Origin: Fluviicola sp. | Lineage (GTDB): Bacteria; Bacteroidota; Bacteroidia; Flavobacteriales_D; Crocinitomicaceae | Direction: 5' to 3' | Assembly: GCA_002734065.2 (NCBI GenBank) | Contig: NVXU02000020.1 | Coordinates: forward strand, 62,001-126,000 | DNA length: 64,000 bases | Program-made: the position numbers and the translations under genes | Notes under the pieces: model-generated | The model's input: only the letters and a program-made list of their open reading frames with translations | What the model was told of the DNA's origin: nothing | Databases searched by the model: none | Shown here: positions 26,661-35,481 of the stretch, one piece after another | Numbering within the stretch: position 1 is the stretch's first letter | How the letters are laid out: each line of letters starts with the position of its first letter

Positions 26661-27182
26661 TCACTTTTTATAGCCCATCTTTTTTCGCTTCGTTTTTTTC
26701 TCAACGAATTGATTTAAATAATTGAATATTTTCTCAATTTTTTCATCCTGTGAATTTGTTTTTTGTTTGATGTCTTCAATTTCTGAAAGTAATTCTTGAT
26801 GCTCAGATAAAACCGCTTTCATTTTTGTAAACAATCTTATTATTTGAATATTAACAATGATTGCGTCTTTGCTGTTTAATACACTAGACAACATTGCAAC
26901 TCCTTGTTCGGTGAAAGCCATGGGTGAATATCTTAATCCCATTTTGTCTCCTAAATTGGAGGTCACAATTTGTGACCTCCAATTATTGAACTCTTCTTTT
27001 GTTAACTCAAACATGAAATCATTCGGAAAACGGTAAATATTTCTTCTGACTGCTTGCTTTAATACTTTCGTTTCTACGCCATACAATTCTGCTAAATCTC
27101 TATCAATCATCACTTTTTGATCTCTGACAGTGTAGATTTTGGTCATTATTTGTTCTTGGAGAACGTTTGCTTCTTTATTCAT
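26661..27182 (-). CDS. ORF6N domain protein, copy 1
   Basis: 173 aa. The N-terminal ORF6N domain (about residues 10-110) has IYTVRDQKVMIDRDLAELYGVETKVLKQAVRRN and YSPMAFTEQGVAMLSSVL. A C-terminal coiled-coil-like part (LSEIEDIKQKTNSQDEKIEKIF) follows. ORF6N domains occur in phage antirepressors and in chromosomal copies in Bacteroidota, where they are thought to bind DNA or regulate; the role here is unknown. It is the intact downstream member of three minus-strand paralogues. The codons for WRSQIVTS lie in a 31-bp palindrome (26954-26984). Confidence 0.9.
   Translation of the reverse strand: MNKEANVLQEQIMTKIYTVRDQKVMIDRDLAELYGVETKVLKQAVRRNIYRFPNDFMFELTKEEFNNWRSQIVTSNLGDKMGLRYSPMAFTEQGVAMLSSVLNSKDAIIVNIQIIRLFTKMKAVLSEHQELLSEIEDIKQKTNSQDEKIEKIFNYLNQFVEKKTKRKKMGYKK
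26954..26984. repeat. 31-bp palindrome within ORF6N copy 1
   Basis: AATTGGAGGTCACAA and its exact reverse complement flank one base. It encodes part of the conserved WRSQIVTSN segment. Confidence 0.9.
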
Positions 27183-27279
27183 AGTGGTTATTTTCTTCTT
27201 TAAGTTAAGAAATTAATGAAGAAGATGCACAGATTCAAAGCCTTTTACCAGGGCATTCGTAGTTCAATTACTTTCAAGT

Positions 27280-27788
27280 TCACTTTTTATACCCCACTTT
27301 TTCTCTCTTCATTTTTTGCTCAACGAATTGGTTTAAATAATTGAATATTTGCTCAATTTTTTCATCCTGTGAATTTGCTTTTTGTTTGATGTCTTCAATT
27401 TCTGAAAGCAATTCTTGATGTTCAGATAAAACCGCTTTCATTTTTGTAAAAAGGCGTATTATTTGAATATTTACCGCAATTGCTCGATCACTTTTAAGCA
27501 CGCTTGACAACATGGCAACACCTTGTTCTGTGAAAGCCATGGTAAGATATCTGTTGCCTCCGTAACTTGAGGTCGCAATTTGCGACCTCAAGTTACGGAG
27601 GCAACTGTTAATTCAAACATAAAATCATTCGGAAACCGTTTGATATTTCTTTTGACAGACTCTTTTAGTCTTTTCGTTTCTGCGCCATACAATTCTGCTA
27701 AATCTCTATCAATCATCACTTTTTGACCTCTGATAGTATAGATTTTGGTCATTATTTGTTCAGGGAGAACGGTTGTTTCTTTATTCAT
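27280..27788 (-). pseudogene. ORF6N domain gene copy 2, broken at a 53-bp palindrome
   Basis: The first part (27788-27588) reads MNKETTVLPEQIMTKIYTIRGQKVMIDRD through FPNDFMFELT and then VASVT and a stop. The second part (27591-27280) resumes at RSQIATSSYGGNRYLTMAFTEQGVAML in another frame and ends like the other copies. Relative to copy 3, the 26 bases that encode KEEFYNLR are replaced by 22 bases that are the reverse complement of the downstream LRSQ-TSSYGGN region, giving a net change of -4 and a frameshift. Both halves might be made as separate peptides, since the second part has a TTG at the junction, but a loss of function is more likely. Confidence 0.85.
27553..27605. repeat. Perfect 53-bp palindrome at the break in ORF6N copy 2
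   Basis: Two 26-bp arms (GTTGCCTCCGTAACTTGAGG...) flank one base. The inner 15-bp arms correspond to the palindromes of copies 1 and 3; the outer 11 bp are unique to this copy. Confidence 0.95.
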
Positions 27789-27981
27789 AGTGGTTGTTTT
27801 CTTATTTAAGTTAAGAAAATAGTTGGGAAGATGAAAGTGAAAACTGATATTTTACACACTTTTTTCAATCACAAGAAAAAGGGCTAGCTCTTGAGTATTC
27901 ATAAACGAATGCTCTTTTATTCGTGTGAATTCGCGACAAAAATGAGAATCGATTTATTCTACCTCATGTTGAAGAAACTCT

Positions 27982-28494
27982 TCATTTTCTTTTTGATACC
28001 TGACGTAAATAGACTAAGAGAAAAAGGACTGCTAAGGAGAAAAAGACATAGAATAAGCCTTCCTTTAACGGTTTGAATTCTCTGTCAATGTAGGAGTTTT
28101 TACTTGCTGTAGCTGTGATTTCTTTTACATGAATCTCACAGTCAAATTGGTCTTTTGAATTAATTGAAAAATTAAATTTGTAACTGTTAGGTAAAGCTTT
28201 AAAGCTGGCTACTTCTTTATGACTAGAGTCTAAAATTTTTTCTTCAGTTGTGTTGAGAAAATCTAGCATTGGTGTTGAGGAAAAAGAATAGCATAAATTG
28301 TTCGTCGTGTCCACTAAAGAAAGTTCAATTGTGTACACTCCTTGATAGTTGACATCAAGAGGAAAGACAGCACCATCATAAAGCTTGAAATTAGAATTGT
28401 ACGTCACAATATTTTTATGAATAGTTGAAAAGGCCCCTCTATAAAACACAATACTGAGAGTTAAGAAGACAAGAGTTAAAACTTTGGCAACCAT
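27982..28494 (-). CDS. Hypothetical membrane-anchored protein, 170 aa
   Basis: A hydrophobic N-terminal segment (about 3-22), a soluble beta-rich middle of about 110 residues with Cys residues, and a C-terminal membrane segment (LFYVFFSLAVLFLLVYLRQV) suggest two membrane passes with an external domain. No family is recognised. It lies between ORF6N copies 2 and 3 on the same strand. A TATATTTG box on the minus strand (28527-28534) may be its -7 element. It may be cargo of the ORF6N repeat unit; that is inference. Confidence 0.7.
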   Translation of the reverse strand: MVAKVLTLVFLTLSIVFYRGAFSTIHKNIVTYNSNFKLYDGAVFPLDVNYQGVYTIELSLVDTTNNLCYSFSSTPMLDFLNTTEEKILDSSHKEVASFKALPNSYKFNFSINSKDQFDCEIHVKEITATASKNSYIDREFKPLKEGLFYVFFSLAVLFLLVYLRQVSKRK

Positions 28495-28566
28495 AATTCT
28501 TTATTTTAGTTGGAATTCGTTTTTTTCAAATATAGAGTTTAAAAGAAACAAGGATGAAAAATTTCG

Positions 28567-29079
28567 TCACTTTCTATAACCCATCTCTTTTCTCTTCGTT
28601 TTTTTCTCAACGAATTGATTTAAATAATTGAATATTTGCTCAATTTTTTCATCCTGTGAATTTGTTTTTTGCTTGATGGTTTCAATTTCTGAAAGTAATT
28701 CTTGATGCTCAGAAAGTACAGCTTTCATTTTTGTGAAAAGTCGAATTATTTGAATATTAACGATGATTGCTTCTTTGCTGTTTAATACACTAGACAACAT
28801 GGCAACACCTTGTTCTGTGAAAGCCATGGGGAGATATCTATTGCCTCCGTAACTTGAGGTCACAATTTGTGACCTCAAGTTGTAAAACTCTTCTTTTGTT
28901 AACTCAAACATAAAATCTTTCGGAAAACGGTAAATATTTCTTCTGACCGCTTGCTTTAATACTTTCGTTTCTACGCCATACAATTCTGCTAGATCTCTAT
29001 CAATCATCACTTTTTGACCTCTGATAGTATAGATTTTGGTCATTATTTGTTCAGGGAGAACGGTTGTTTCTTTATTCAT
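28567..29079 (-). CDS. ORF6N domain protein, copy 3
   Basis: 170 aa, intact. It shares the architecture of copy 1: MNKETTVLPEQIMTKIYTIRGQKVMIDRDLAELYGVETKVLKQAVRRN, then LRSQIVTSSYGGNRYLPMAFTEQGVAML, and a coiled-coil-like tail. Its first 40 residues match copy 2 almost exactly, while the middle part matches copy 1, which suggests exchange among the copies. The leader before the start (TAAGTTAAGAAAAT) is also shared among copies. The LRSQIVTS codons form a 31-bp palindrome (28851-28881). Confidence 0.9.
   Translation of the reverse strand: MNKETTVLPEQIMTKIYTIRGQKVMIDRDLAELYGVETKVLKQAVRRNIYRFPKDFMFELTKEEFYNLRSQIVTSSYGGNRYLPMAFTEQGVAMLSSVLNSKEAIIVNIQIIRLFTKMKAVLSEHQELLSEIETIKQKTNSQDEKIEQIFNYLNQFVEKKTKRKEMGYRK
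28851..28881. repeat. 31-bp palindrome within ORF6N copy 3
   Basis: AACTTGAGGTCACAA and its exact reverse complement flank one base. Compared with copy 1 it differs at two positions in each arm, and both changes are matched in the other arm. Confidence 0.9.
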
Positions 29080-29193
29080 AGTGGTTATTTTCTTATTTAA
29101 GTTAAGAAAATATAGATGAAGATGAAAGGGAAACTCATTTTTTATCTATGGATCTGAGGTTGTTTCTTTTATCGGGAGGTTTAATTTGTTACA

Positions 29194-29224
29194 ACAAAAA
29201 AACGCCTTGATTTCTCAAAGCGTT
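29194..29224 (-). terminator. Intrinsic terminator after the pyrophosphatase gene
   Basis: On the minus strand AACGC and TTGA pair with TCAA and GCGTT around a 4-nt loop, with one mismatch, followed by a run of T's. It lies 24 bp past the stop codon. Confidence 0.85.
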
Positions 29225-29247
29225 TCAATATTAAAAAAGTAAGAATC

Positions 29248-31773
29248 TTACTCCGTCTCTTCTGCTGAATCAGTAGAAGAATCTTTTTTACATTCTTTGC
29301 TGTCCTTCTTGCAACATTTTTTCATGTCACCATGACCTACAAAGTTTCCTTCTTCATTAAACATGTTCATACACATTTCCATTTCTTCTGGAGAACATCC
29401 TTTTTCAGTACACATCGCTAGCATTTCTTCTTTGCTCATATCAGCCATCTTGCTCATGTCGCATTTCATTGCTTTCATGTCGCATTTTGCTTCTTCAGAG
29501 TGGCAAGATTTCTTCGCCTCGTGAGGACAAGCTTTCTTGTCTTTCATGCTACATTCTGTTTTCTTCATAGAACACATTCCAGCTTGAGAATAATTCTCGT
29601 TTCCGTGACCGTCACCTAAAATTGGTGCTATAACCAAACCTATCAAACAAGTTAACTTAATTAAGATATTCATTGAAGGACCAGAAGTATCTTTAAAAGG
29701 ATCTCCAACTGTATCTCCAGTGATTGCTGCTTTGTGAGCTTCAGAACCTTTGTAAGTCATTTCTCCGTCAATCATCACACCTGCTTCAAAAGATTTCTTA
29801 GCGTTGTCCCAAGCACCACCAGCATTATTCTGGAAGATTGCCCAAAGAACACCTGAAACAGTTACACCTGCCATATATCCTCCTAACATTTCTGCAATCA
29901 TCAATGTATCCATTCCAAATAGCATTGGCAAAAATGCAATCACTAATGGAAAACCAATCGTTAAGATTCCTGGCAACATCATTTGCTTCAAGGAAGCTTC
30001 AGTTGAAATTGCCACACACTTATCGTATTCTGGTTTTCCAGTTCCTTCCATAATCCCAGGAATTTCTCTGAATTGACGTCTAACTTCTTGCACCATTTCC
30101 ATGGCAGCTCTACCAACCGCATTCATTGCTAATGCAGAGAATACTACCGGTACCATTCCACCAATAAACAGCATCGCTAAAACGGGTGCTTTGAAAATAT
30201 TAATTCCATCGATTCCTGTGAAGGTTACATAAGCAGCAAACAATGCCAAAGAAGTTAACGCTGCAGAAGCAATCGCAAATCCTTTACCTGTTGCAGCAGT
30301 CGTGTTACCCACTGAATCTAAAATATCTGTTCTTTCTCTAACAATAGGATCTTGCTCACTCATTTCTGCAATACCACCTGCATTATCTGCAATCGGTCCG
30401 AAAGCATCAATCGCTAATTGCATAGCCGTTGTTGCCATCATTGCCGAAGCAGCTAGTGCAACTCCGTAGAATCCTGCGAATGCATACGATCCCCAAATTG
30501 CACCTGCAAATAATAAAATTGTTGGGAAAGTAGAAATCATACCCGTTGCTAAACCTGCAATGATGTTTGTTCCAGCACCTGTAGAAGATTGTTGAACGAT
30601 TTTTAAAATCGGTTTCTTGCCTAATCCTGTGTAGTATTCTGTAACAGAAGAAATTCCAGCTCCAACAATTAAACCAATAATTGCTGCTCCAAAGACTCTC
30701 ATAGAAGAAATTTCAACGAGATCTTCTCCAAAGAAGCTCATCATCATAGTTTCTGGAAGCATCCAAGTAATTAATACGTAACACGCTACTGCAACTAATG
30801 CAATTGAAAACCAATTACCTATATTTAAGGCTCTCATTACTTCTTTTTCTTTTGCGTCGTTTGATTTAATTTTCACCAACATTGTACCGATCATAGAAAT
30901 GATGATTCCAACCCCAGCGATTGCCATTGGCAACAAAATTGGTCCCATTCCATCAAAGCCTTCAGTAGCACCATTGTCTCTAATGATGTAATTTCCTAAT
31001 ACCATTGCTGCTAAAACTGTCGCTACGTAAGAGCCAAATAAATCAGCACCCATTCCAGCAACATCACCAACATTATCACCCACGTTATCCGCAATTGTTG
31101 CAGGGTTACGAGGATCATCTTCTGGAATTCCAGCTTCAATTTTACCTACTAGATCAGCGCCAACATCTGCTGCTTTTGTAAAAATTCCACCACCGACTCT
31201 TGCAAACAGCGCAATTGATTCAGCACCTAAAGAGAATCCAGCCAATGTTTCTAAAACGATTGTCATTTTATCCGTAGAAAATGCTTCCCCAGGCTCCATA
31301 AACATATTGTAAAACGCAATAAAGAATAGTGTTAAACCTAAAACGGCTAAACCAGCAACTCCTAATCCCATTACAGTACCACCACCGAAAGAAACTTTTA
31401 ATGCTTGAGGTAAACTTGTACGAGCAGCTTGCGTTGTTCGAACGTTTGTTTTGGTTGCTATACGCATTCCTATATTACCTGCGACTGCAGAGAAAAGAGC
31501 GCCGAAAACAAATGCAACTACAATCATCCAGTGCGTTGAAGGCACAAAATAAGCAACAACAGCAAGAGCAATACTTACTCCGATTACAAAAAACGAAAGT
31601 AATCTGTATTCTGCTTTTAAGAATGCCAAAGCTCCTTCATAGATGTGGTCAGAAATTTCTTTCATCTTACCATCACCTGCGTCTTGTTTCATTACCCAAG
31701 ACTTTTTCACCAACATATATAACAGTCCTATAATGGCAGCTGCAATTGGCATGTAAATTATCATTGATTCCAT
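29248..31773 (-). CDS. hppA: Membrane-bound ion-pumping pyrophosphatase with Cys/Met-rich tail
   Basis: 841 aa; the core to about residue 719 is a normal 16-helix membrane pyrophosphatase that couples PPi hydrolysis to H+ or Na+ export. Seen are the PPi/Mg sites [44 protein letters not shown] (about 193-236; long, hence given by landmark residues only in use), the [16 protein letters not shown] region and [18 protein letters not shown]. At the K+ site the sequence is [10 protein letters not shown], with Ala and Gly rather than Lys and Thr, which points to the K+-dependent class. The final 122 residues (12 Cys, 15 Met, several His) are not part of the family and look metal-binding. Confidence 0.95.
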   Translation of the reverse strand: MESMIIYMPIAAAIIGLLYMLVKKSWVMKQDAGDGKMKEISDHIYEGALAFLKAEYRLLSFFVIGVSIALAVVAYFVPSTHWMIVVAFVFGALFSAVAGNIGMRIATKTNVRTTQAARTSLPQALKVSFGGGTVMGLGVAGLAVLGLTLFFIAFYNMFMEPGEAFSTDKMTIVLETLAGFSLGAESIALFARVGGGIFTKAADVGADLVGKIEAGIPEDDPRNPATIADNVGDNVGDVAGMGADLFGSYVATVLAAMVLGNYIIRDNGATEGFDGMGPILLPMAIAGVGIIISMIGTMLVKIKSNDAKEKEVMRALNIGNWFSIALVAVACYVLITWMLPETMMMSFFGEDLVEISSMRVFGAAIIGLIVGAGISSVTEYYTGLGKKPILKIVQQSSTGAGTNIIAGLATGMISTFPTILLFAGAIWGSYAFAGFYGVALAASAMMATTAMQLAIDAFGPIADNAGGIAEMSEQDPIVRERTDILDSVGNTTAATGKGFAIASAALTSLALFAAYVTFTGIDGINIFKAPVLAMLFIGGMVPVVFSALAMNAVGRAAMEMVQEVRRQFREIPGIMEGTGKPEYDKCVAISTEASLKQMMLPGILTIGFPLVIAFLPMLFGMDTLMIAEMLGGYMAGVTVSGVLWAIFQNNAGGAWDNAKKSFEAGVMIDGEMTYKGSEAHKAAITGDTVGDPFKDTSGPSMNILIKLTCLIGLVIAPILGDGHGNENYSQAGMCSMKKTECSMKDKKACPHEAKKSCHSEEAKCDMKAMKCDMSKMADMSKEEMLAMCTEKGCSPEEMEMCMNMFNEEGNFVGHGDMKKCCKKDSKECKKDSSTDSAEETE

Positions 31774-31802
31774 AATTCTTTATTATCTATTTTTAAAGGG
31801 GG

Positions 31803-31833
31803 CAAAAATAGATTTTTCAAAGGTATATTGCAA
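31803..31833 (-). promoter_or_regulatory. Promoter of the pyrophosphatase gene
   Basis: On the minus strand TTG (31831-31833), a 20-bp spacer and TATTTTTG (31803-31810), 30 nt before the ATG. A second box, TACCTTTG, lies at 31818-31825. Confidence 0.55.
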
Positions 31834-32013
31834 GTTTGAGGGGAGAATAATTGCTTTTAGTCCTTATAATGTATAGATGAAATATAGAAAACACGCTTAA
31901 AACTCTTTGCTAAACCGTTAAACGGAATTAAGAAGCGGATAGAAGGTTGTTTTCGCGAGGTTGAATTTTTGCAAATCTTCATTTCTATTTCTTCTATTCT
32001 ACATAGAATAATA

Positions 32014-32021
32014 TACCTTTG
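32014..32021 (+). promoter_or_regulatory. -7 box of the sulfatase gene (TACCTTTG)
   Basis: A perfect TAnnTTTG match ending only 4 nt before the chosen ATG at 32026. No TTG lies at the usual upstream distance. Confidence 0.5.
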
Positions 32022-32025
32022 CCTG

Positions 32026-33903
32026 ATGCAGAATATCAAACATCTTTTTTTACAACTTTTAAAACTGCTATTGTTTTGGGTTTTGGTGTTTGATTTTCAA
32101 AGAATATTGTTTTCTATTCATAACTGGGACAAGTTCCAAGATGTAAGTTGGGGAGATTGGTTCTTAACCTTCTTTTATTCTATTCGCCTTGATATTTCAA
32201 TGGGTGCTTATCTTTGCCTACTGCCTCTTGTTGTGTTGATAATTCGAATTATTCACCCTGCAAAATGGACGAGAATTTTATTTTTTGGTGTTCTGTCGTT
32301 TGAATTAATTATCGTTGCATTTATACATGCCGGAGAAATAAATGCCTATCCAGAATGGAATCACAAACTTACCTCCCGTGTCTTCATGCACCTTTCTAAT
32401 CCAGATGAGGTGTTTAGAACGGCTGATTATGGAATGACCTTCTGGTTTGTTATTTATTCAATTTTAGAATTCGTTTTTGGTTGGAAATTGGCAAAACTCT
32501 TCTTTAAAAAGAGAAAATTAGATACTTCTCAGAGTTTTTTAGTGAGAATTTCTACGTCTGTAATTTTGTTTGCTATTTCGACAATTGGCTTGTTTTTACT
32601 AGCGAGGGGAGGTTGGCAATCGATTCCGATAAATATTGATTCTGCCTATTTTTCTAACAACCATGTCGCGAATGATTTGTCCGTTAATTCAACCTATTAT
32701 TTTGGGAATAGTTATCTTTTATACAACAGAAGCGAGATAGATGATTTAATGCCTGAAATTGACCCAAAAGAGGCAAAGGAAATTGTTGCAGAATTGTATA
32801 ATTACCCAAGAAAGCATGATGTAAGAATTCTGAACAACAACAGGCCGAACATTGTTTTCGTCATTTTAGAAAGTTGGTCAGCGGGGTCTATAGGTTGTCT
32901 AAATGACCAAAACAAAGGAGCTACTCCAAATTTCGATGCGCTAGCAGAAGAAGGACTGCTATTTACCAACATTTATTCGACTGGACACACTTCTGAAATT
33001 GGAAATTCAAGTATTTTTAGTGGAAATCCGGCAATTCCAGAAATTTCTATCTCTCTGCAACCCGAAAAACATCGAAAGTTACGGTCTTTGAATCAAGATT
33101 TTCAAGAGTGGGGATATTCTTCGCATTATATGTTCTCAGGAGACTTAAAATACGGAAACATTGGTGGTTATTTTATGGACCATGGTTTTCAAGATGTAAT
33201 CGATGAAGATGATTTTCCTAATGGCTTAGGAAGAGGGAAGTTGAATTATTACGACGAAGACTTGTACAAGATTTTCATTGAGAGAATGAACAACACCAAA
33301 GAACCGTTCATGCATTGCGCATTTACAGGAAGTACGCATTCTCCTTACGATCATCCAAGTGCAAAAAACCAGACTTGGAAAGGTGAAGAAAAAGACTTTA
33401 TGAATTCTATCATTTATGCTGATGGGTGCATAAATGACTTTCTTGAAGAAGCAAAAAAACAGAAGTGGTTCAAGAACACACTTTTCGTTTTTGTCGCGGA
33501 TCATGGGCATTCCTCGCCTGGGGTAACTTACCCCAACGCCAATGCTTTTTATAGAATTCCTTTGCTTCTTTGGGGAGAACCACTTAAAGATGAATACAGA
33601 GGCAAAAAAATGAACAAAGTTGGTTCGCAAGCAGATTTAGCAGCAACATTGATGGTTCAAATGGATGGTGACGCTTCAAGATACCCATGGAGCAAGGATT
33701 TATTAAATCCGCAGGTTCCAGAATTTGCGTTGCACACAATCATTCGAGGATACGGGTGGGTGACCAATAAAGGAGCGGCCTCCTATCAAATGGATATGCA
33801 AGAATACGTTGATCAGTCATTCTCTGATGAAGATTTGGATGTTGAAATGAAAAAAGGACACGCGTTTTTGACAGAAATTTACGCGGCCTACAAAGAACTT
33901 TAA
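32026..33903 (+). CDS. LTA synthase-like sulfatase family membrane protein
   Basis: 625 aa from the ATG at 32026, chosen because the upstream alternative would lie across the promoter box. The N-terminal part has about five membrane segments (to about residue 215). The extracytoplasmic sulfatase/alkaline-phosphatase fold begins near residue 285 (RPNIVFVILESWSAGSIGC). The nucleophile-type Thr lies in STGHTSEIGNSS (about 328-339), and the metal ligands are in VADHGHSSPG (about 504-513). Members transfer phosphoglycerol or phosphoethanolamine to glycans or lipids at the outer face of the inner membrane. The next gene is a family 9 glycosyltransferase, which fits LPS-type modification. Confidence 0.92.
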   Translation: MQNIKHLFLQLLKLLLFWVLVFDFQRILFSIHNWDKFQDVSWGDWFLTFFYSIRLDISMGAYLCLLPLVVLIIRIIHPAKWTRILFFGVLSFELIIVAFIHAGEINAYPEWNHKLTSRVFMHLSNPDEVFRTADYGMTFWFVIYSILEFVFGWKLAKLFFKKRKLDTSQSFLVRISTSVILFAISTIGLFLLARGGWQSIPINIDSAYFSNNHVANDLSVNSTYYFGNSYLLYNRSEIDDLMPEIDPKEAKEIVAELYNYPRKHDVRILNNNRPNIVFVILESWSAGSIGCLNDQNKGATPNFDALAEEGLLFTNIYSTGHTSEIGNSSIFSGNPAIPEISISLQPEKHRKLRSLNQDFQEWGYSSHYMFSGDLKYGNIGGYFMDHGFQDVIDEDDFPNGLGRGKLNYYDEDLYKIFIERMNNTKEPFMHCAFTGSTHSPYDHPSAKNQTWKGEEKDFMNSIIYADGCINDFLEEAKKQKWFKNTLFVFVADHGHSSPGVTYPNANAFYRIPLLLWGEPLKDEYRGKKMNKVGSQADLAATLMVQMDGDASRYPWSKDLLNPQVPEFALHTIIRGYGWVTNKGAASYQMDMQEYVDQSFSDEDLDVEMKKGHAFLTEIYAAYKEL

Positions 33904-33906
33904 TAT

Positions 33907-33914
33907 TACCTTTG
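33907..33914 (+). promoter_or_regulatory. -7-like box between the sulfatase and glycosyltransferase genes (TACCTTTG)
   Basis: A perfect TAnnTTTG match lying in the 15-bp gap between the two genes, 4 nt before the GTG start. It may be an internal promoter giving a leaderless transcript, or chance. Confidence 0.4.
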
Positions 33915-33918
33915 AGCT

Positions 33919-34890
33919 GTGAAAATTTTAGTTGTTCGGTTTAGTTCTATTGGTGATATTGTTCTCACGACTCCTGTTTTAAGAGGTTTGAAAGAACAAT
34001 TACCCAATGTAGAGATTCACTACCTCACCAAAAAGAAGTTTGCAGTCATTCTGGAGAATAACCCAAGAATAGATCAGCTGCACACAATGGAAAACCACAT
34101 TGACGAACTAATTCCAACACTAAAAAAAGAGAAATTCGACCTGATTGTTGATTTGCACAACAACCTCCGAACAAAAACACTAAAAGCAAAATTAAAACGA
34201 CCTTCCAAAGCCTTTAATAAGTTAAATTGGAAGAAATGGTTGCTTGTGAAGTTCAAAATAAACAAAATGCCGAAAATGCATATTGTAGAACGCTATTTTG
34301 ATACAGTCGCATCGTTGGGAGTGAAAAATGATAGACTTCCATGTGAGTATTTTATTGTGGAGAATGATGAGGTTGACGTTCAACAAGCTCTGAATGTCGA
34401 AGCAAAGAAATTTGTGGCAATCGCGATTGGAGCGCAATTCAAAACGAAGAAAATGCCCAAAGAGCTATTGGTGAAAATCATTTCTCAACTAAACGAACCT
34501 GTTGTTTTGCTCGGTGGAGAAATGGATGCAGACTTCGCCAATGAATTGATTGAGACTTTGCCTGATTCAACGATAAAAAACGCTTGCGGAGGGTATAATT
34601 TAAACCAATCGGCGAGCATTGTGAAGCTTTGCAAACGTCTAATCACCAATGATACCGGGATGATGCACATTGCCAGTTGTTTTGACGTGCAAATAAATTC
34701 TGTATGGGGAAACACCGTTCCAGACTTGGGAATGTATCCTTATTATCCGCAAAACAAGGAGAAATTTTCTATTCACGAAGTAAAAGGATTGAATTGCCGA
34801 CCGTGTTCTAAAATAGGTTTTCAAGAATGCCCGAAAAAGCATTTTGATTGCATGATGAAGCAAGATGCGGGGGAGATCACTCACCCATAA
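33919..34890 (+). CDS. Glycosyltransferase family 9 (heptosyltransferase-like)
   Basis: 323 aa from a GTG start. The N-terminus KILVVRFSSIGDIVLTTPVLRGLK is the GT9 signature, and the sugar-nucleotide site is seen at LITNDTGMMHIASCF (about residues 238-252) and GNTVPDLG. GT9 enzymes add heptose or related sugars to lipopolysaccharide core on the cytoplasmic side. The exact donor cannot be read. The C-terminus has a cluster of Cys residues (LNCRPCSKIGFQECP). It overlaps the converging thioesterase gene by 14 bp. Confidence 0.93.
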   Translation: MKILVVRFSSIGDIVLTTPVLRGLKEQLPNVEIHYLTKKKFAVILENNPRIDQLHTMENHIDELIPTLKKEKFDLIVDLHNNLRTKTLKAKLKRPSKAFNKLNWKKWLLVKFKINKMPKMHIVERYFDTVASLGVKNDRLPCEYFIVENDEVDVQQALNVEAKKFVAIAIGAQFKTKKMPKELLVKIISQLNEPVVLLGGEMDADFANELIETLPDSTIKNACGGYNLNQSASIVKLCKRLITNDTGMMHIASCFDVQINSVWGNTVPDLGMYPYYPQNKEKFSIHEVKGLNCRPCSKIGFQECPKKHFDCMMKQDAGEITHP

Positions 34891-35392
34891 ACAACTTCTT
34901 CAACTCTTCAGCTTCACTCGGCTTCATTTTTCCAGCCAAAATCAAACTCAATTGCTTTCTTCTTAGTGCACCGTCATACCGTTCTTTTTCTTGCTCCGTT
35001 TCTGGAATTAATTTTGGAACTGCAATTGGTCCGCCATTCTGATCCACTGCCACAAAGGTATAAATGGCTTCGTTGCTTTTGGTTTTTTCTCCCGTCACAT
35101 TATCTTCTACAAAAACATCGACAAAAATCTCCATTGAAGAAGAAAATGCCCTTGACACCTTTGCTTCTAAGGTCACAATCGATGCTTGCTTTATCGGCTC
35201 TTGAAAAGACACATTATTAACAGCAGCGGTTACAACAACTCTCTTGCAATGTCTGTGCGCAGAAATACTTGAGATAACATCCATCCAAGCCAATAATTCT
35301 CCACCAAATAAATTACCCAAAGTGTTGGTGTCATTTGGCAAAACTAATTTTGAAGATATGGCAAGTGTTTCTTTTGCTGTTTTTGCTTTCAT
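34877..35392 (-). CDS. Acyl-CoA thioesterase, hotdog fold
   Basis: 171 aa. The hotdog core has LPNDTNTLGNLFGGELLAWMD with the catalytic Asp, followed by SISAHRHCKRVVVTAAVNNVSFQEPI, typical of YciA/ACOT-type acyl-CoA hydrolases. A C-terminal helical part with EKERYDGALRRKQ follows. It hydrolyses acyl-CoA to free acid and CoA in the cytoplasm; chain-length preference is unknown. Its last 14 bp overlap the 3' end of the family 9 glycosyltransferase gene. Its own promoter is at 35407-35436. Confidence 0.93.
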   Translation of the reverse strand: MKAKTAKETLAISSKLVLPNDTNTLGNLFGGELLAWMDVISSISAHRHCKRVVVTAAVNNVSFQEPIKQASIVTLEAKVSRAFSSSMEIFVDVFVEDNVTGEKTKSNEAIYTFVAVDQNGGPIAVPKLIPETEQEKERYDGALRRKQLSLILAGKMKPSEAEELKKLFMGE

Positions 35393-35406
35393 CGAAATGT
35401 TTTTTA

Positions 35407-35436
35407 CAAAATTACAACTGTTTATGCAAGAAACAA
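35407..35436 (-). promoter_or_regulatory. Promoter of the thioesterase gene
   Basis: On the minus strand TTG (35434-35436), a 19-bp spacer and TAATTTTG (35407-35414), 14 nt before the ATG. Confidence 0.6.
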
Positions 35437-35481
35437 TAGTGATTGTGAAACTTTTTTGTGTTAAATTCGAACACTATTATT

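Noticed and set aside
26661-29079. Prophage remnant
   Set aside because: Only ORF6N genes are present; no integrase, capsid, tail or lysis gene is seen and the flanks are core genes.
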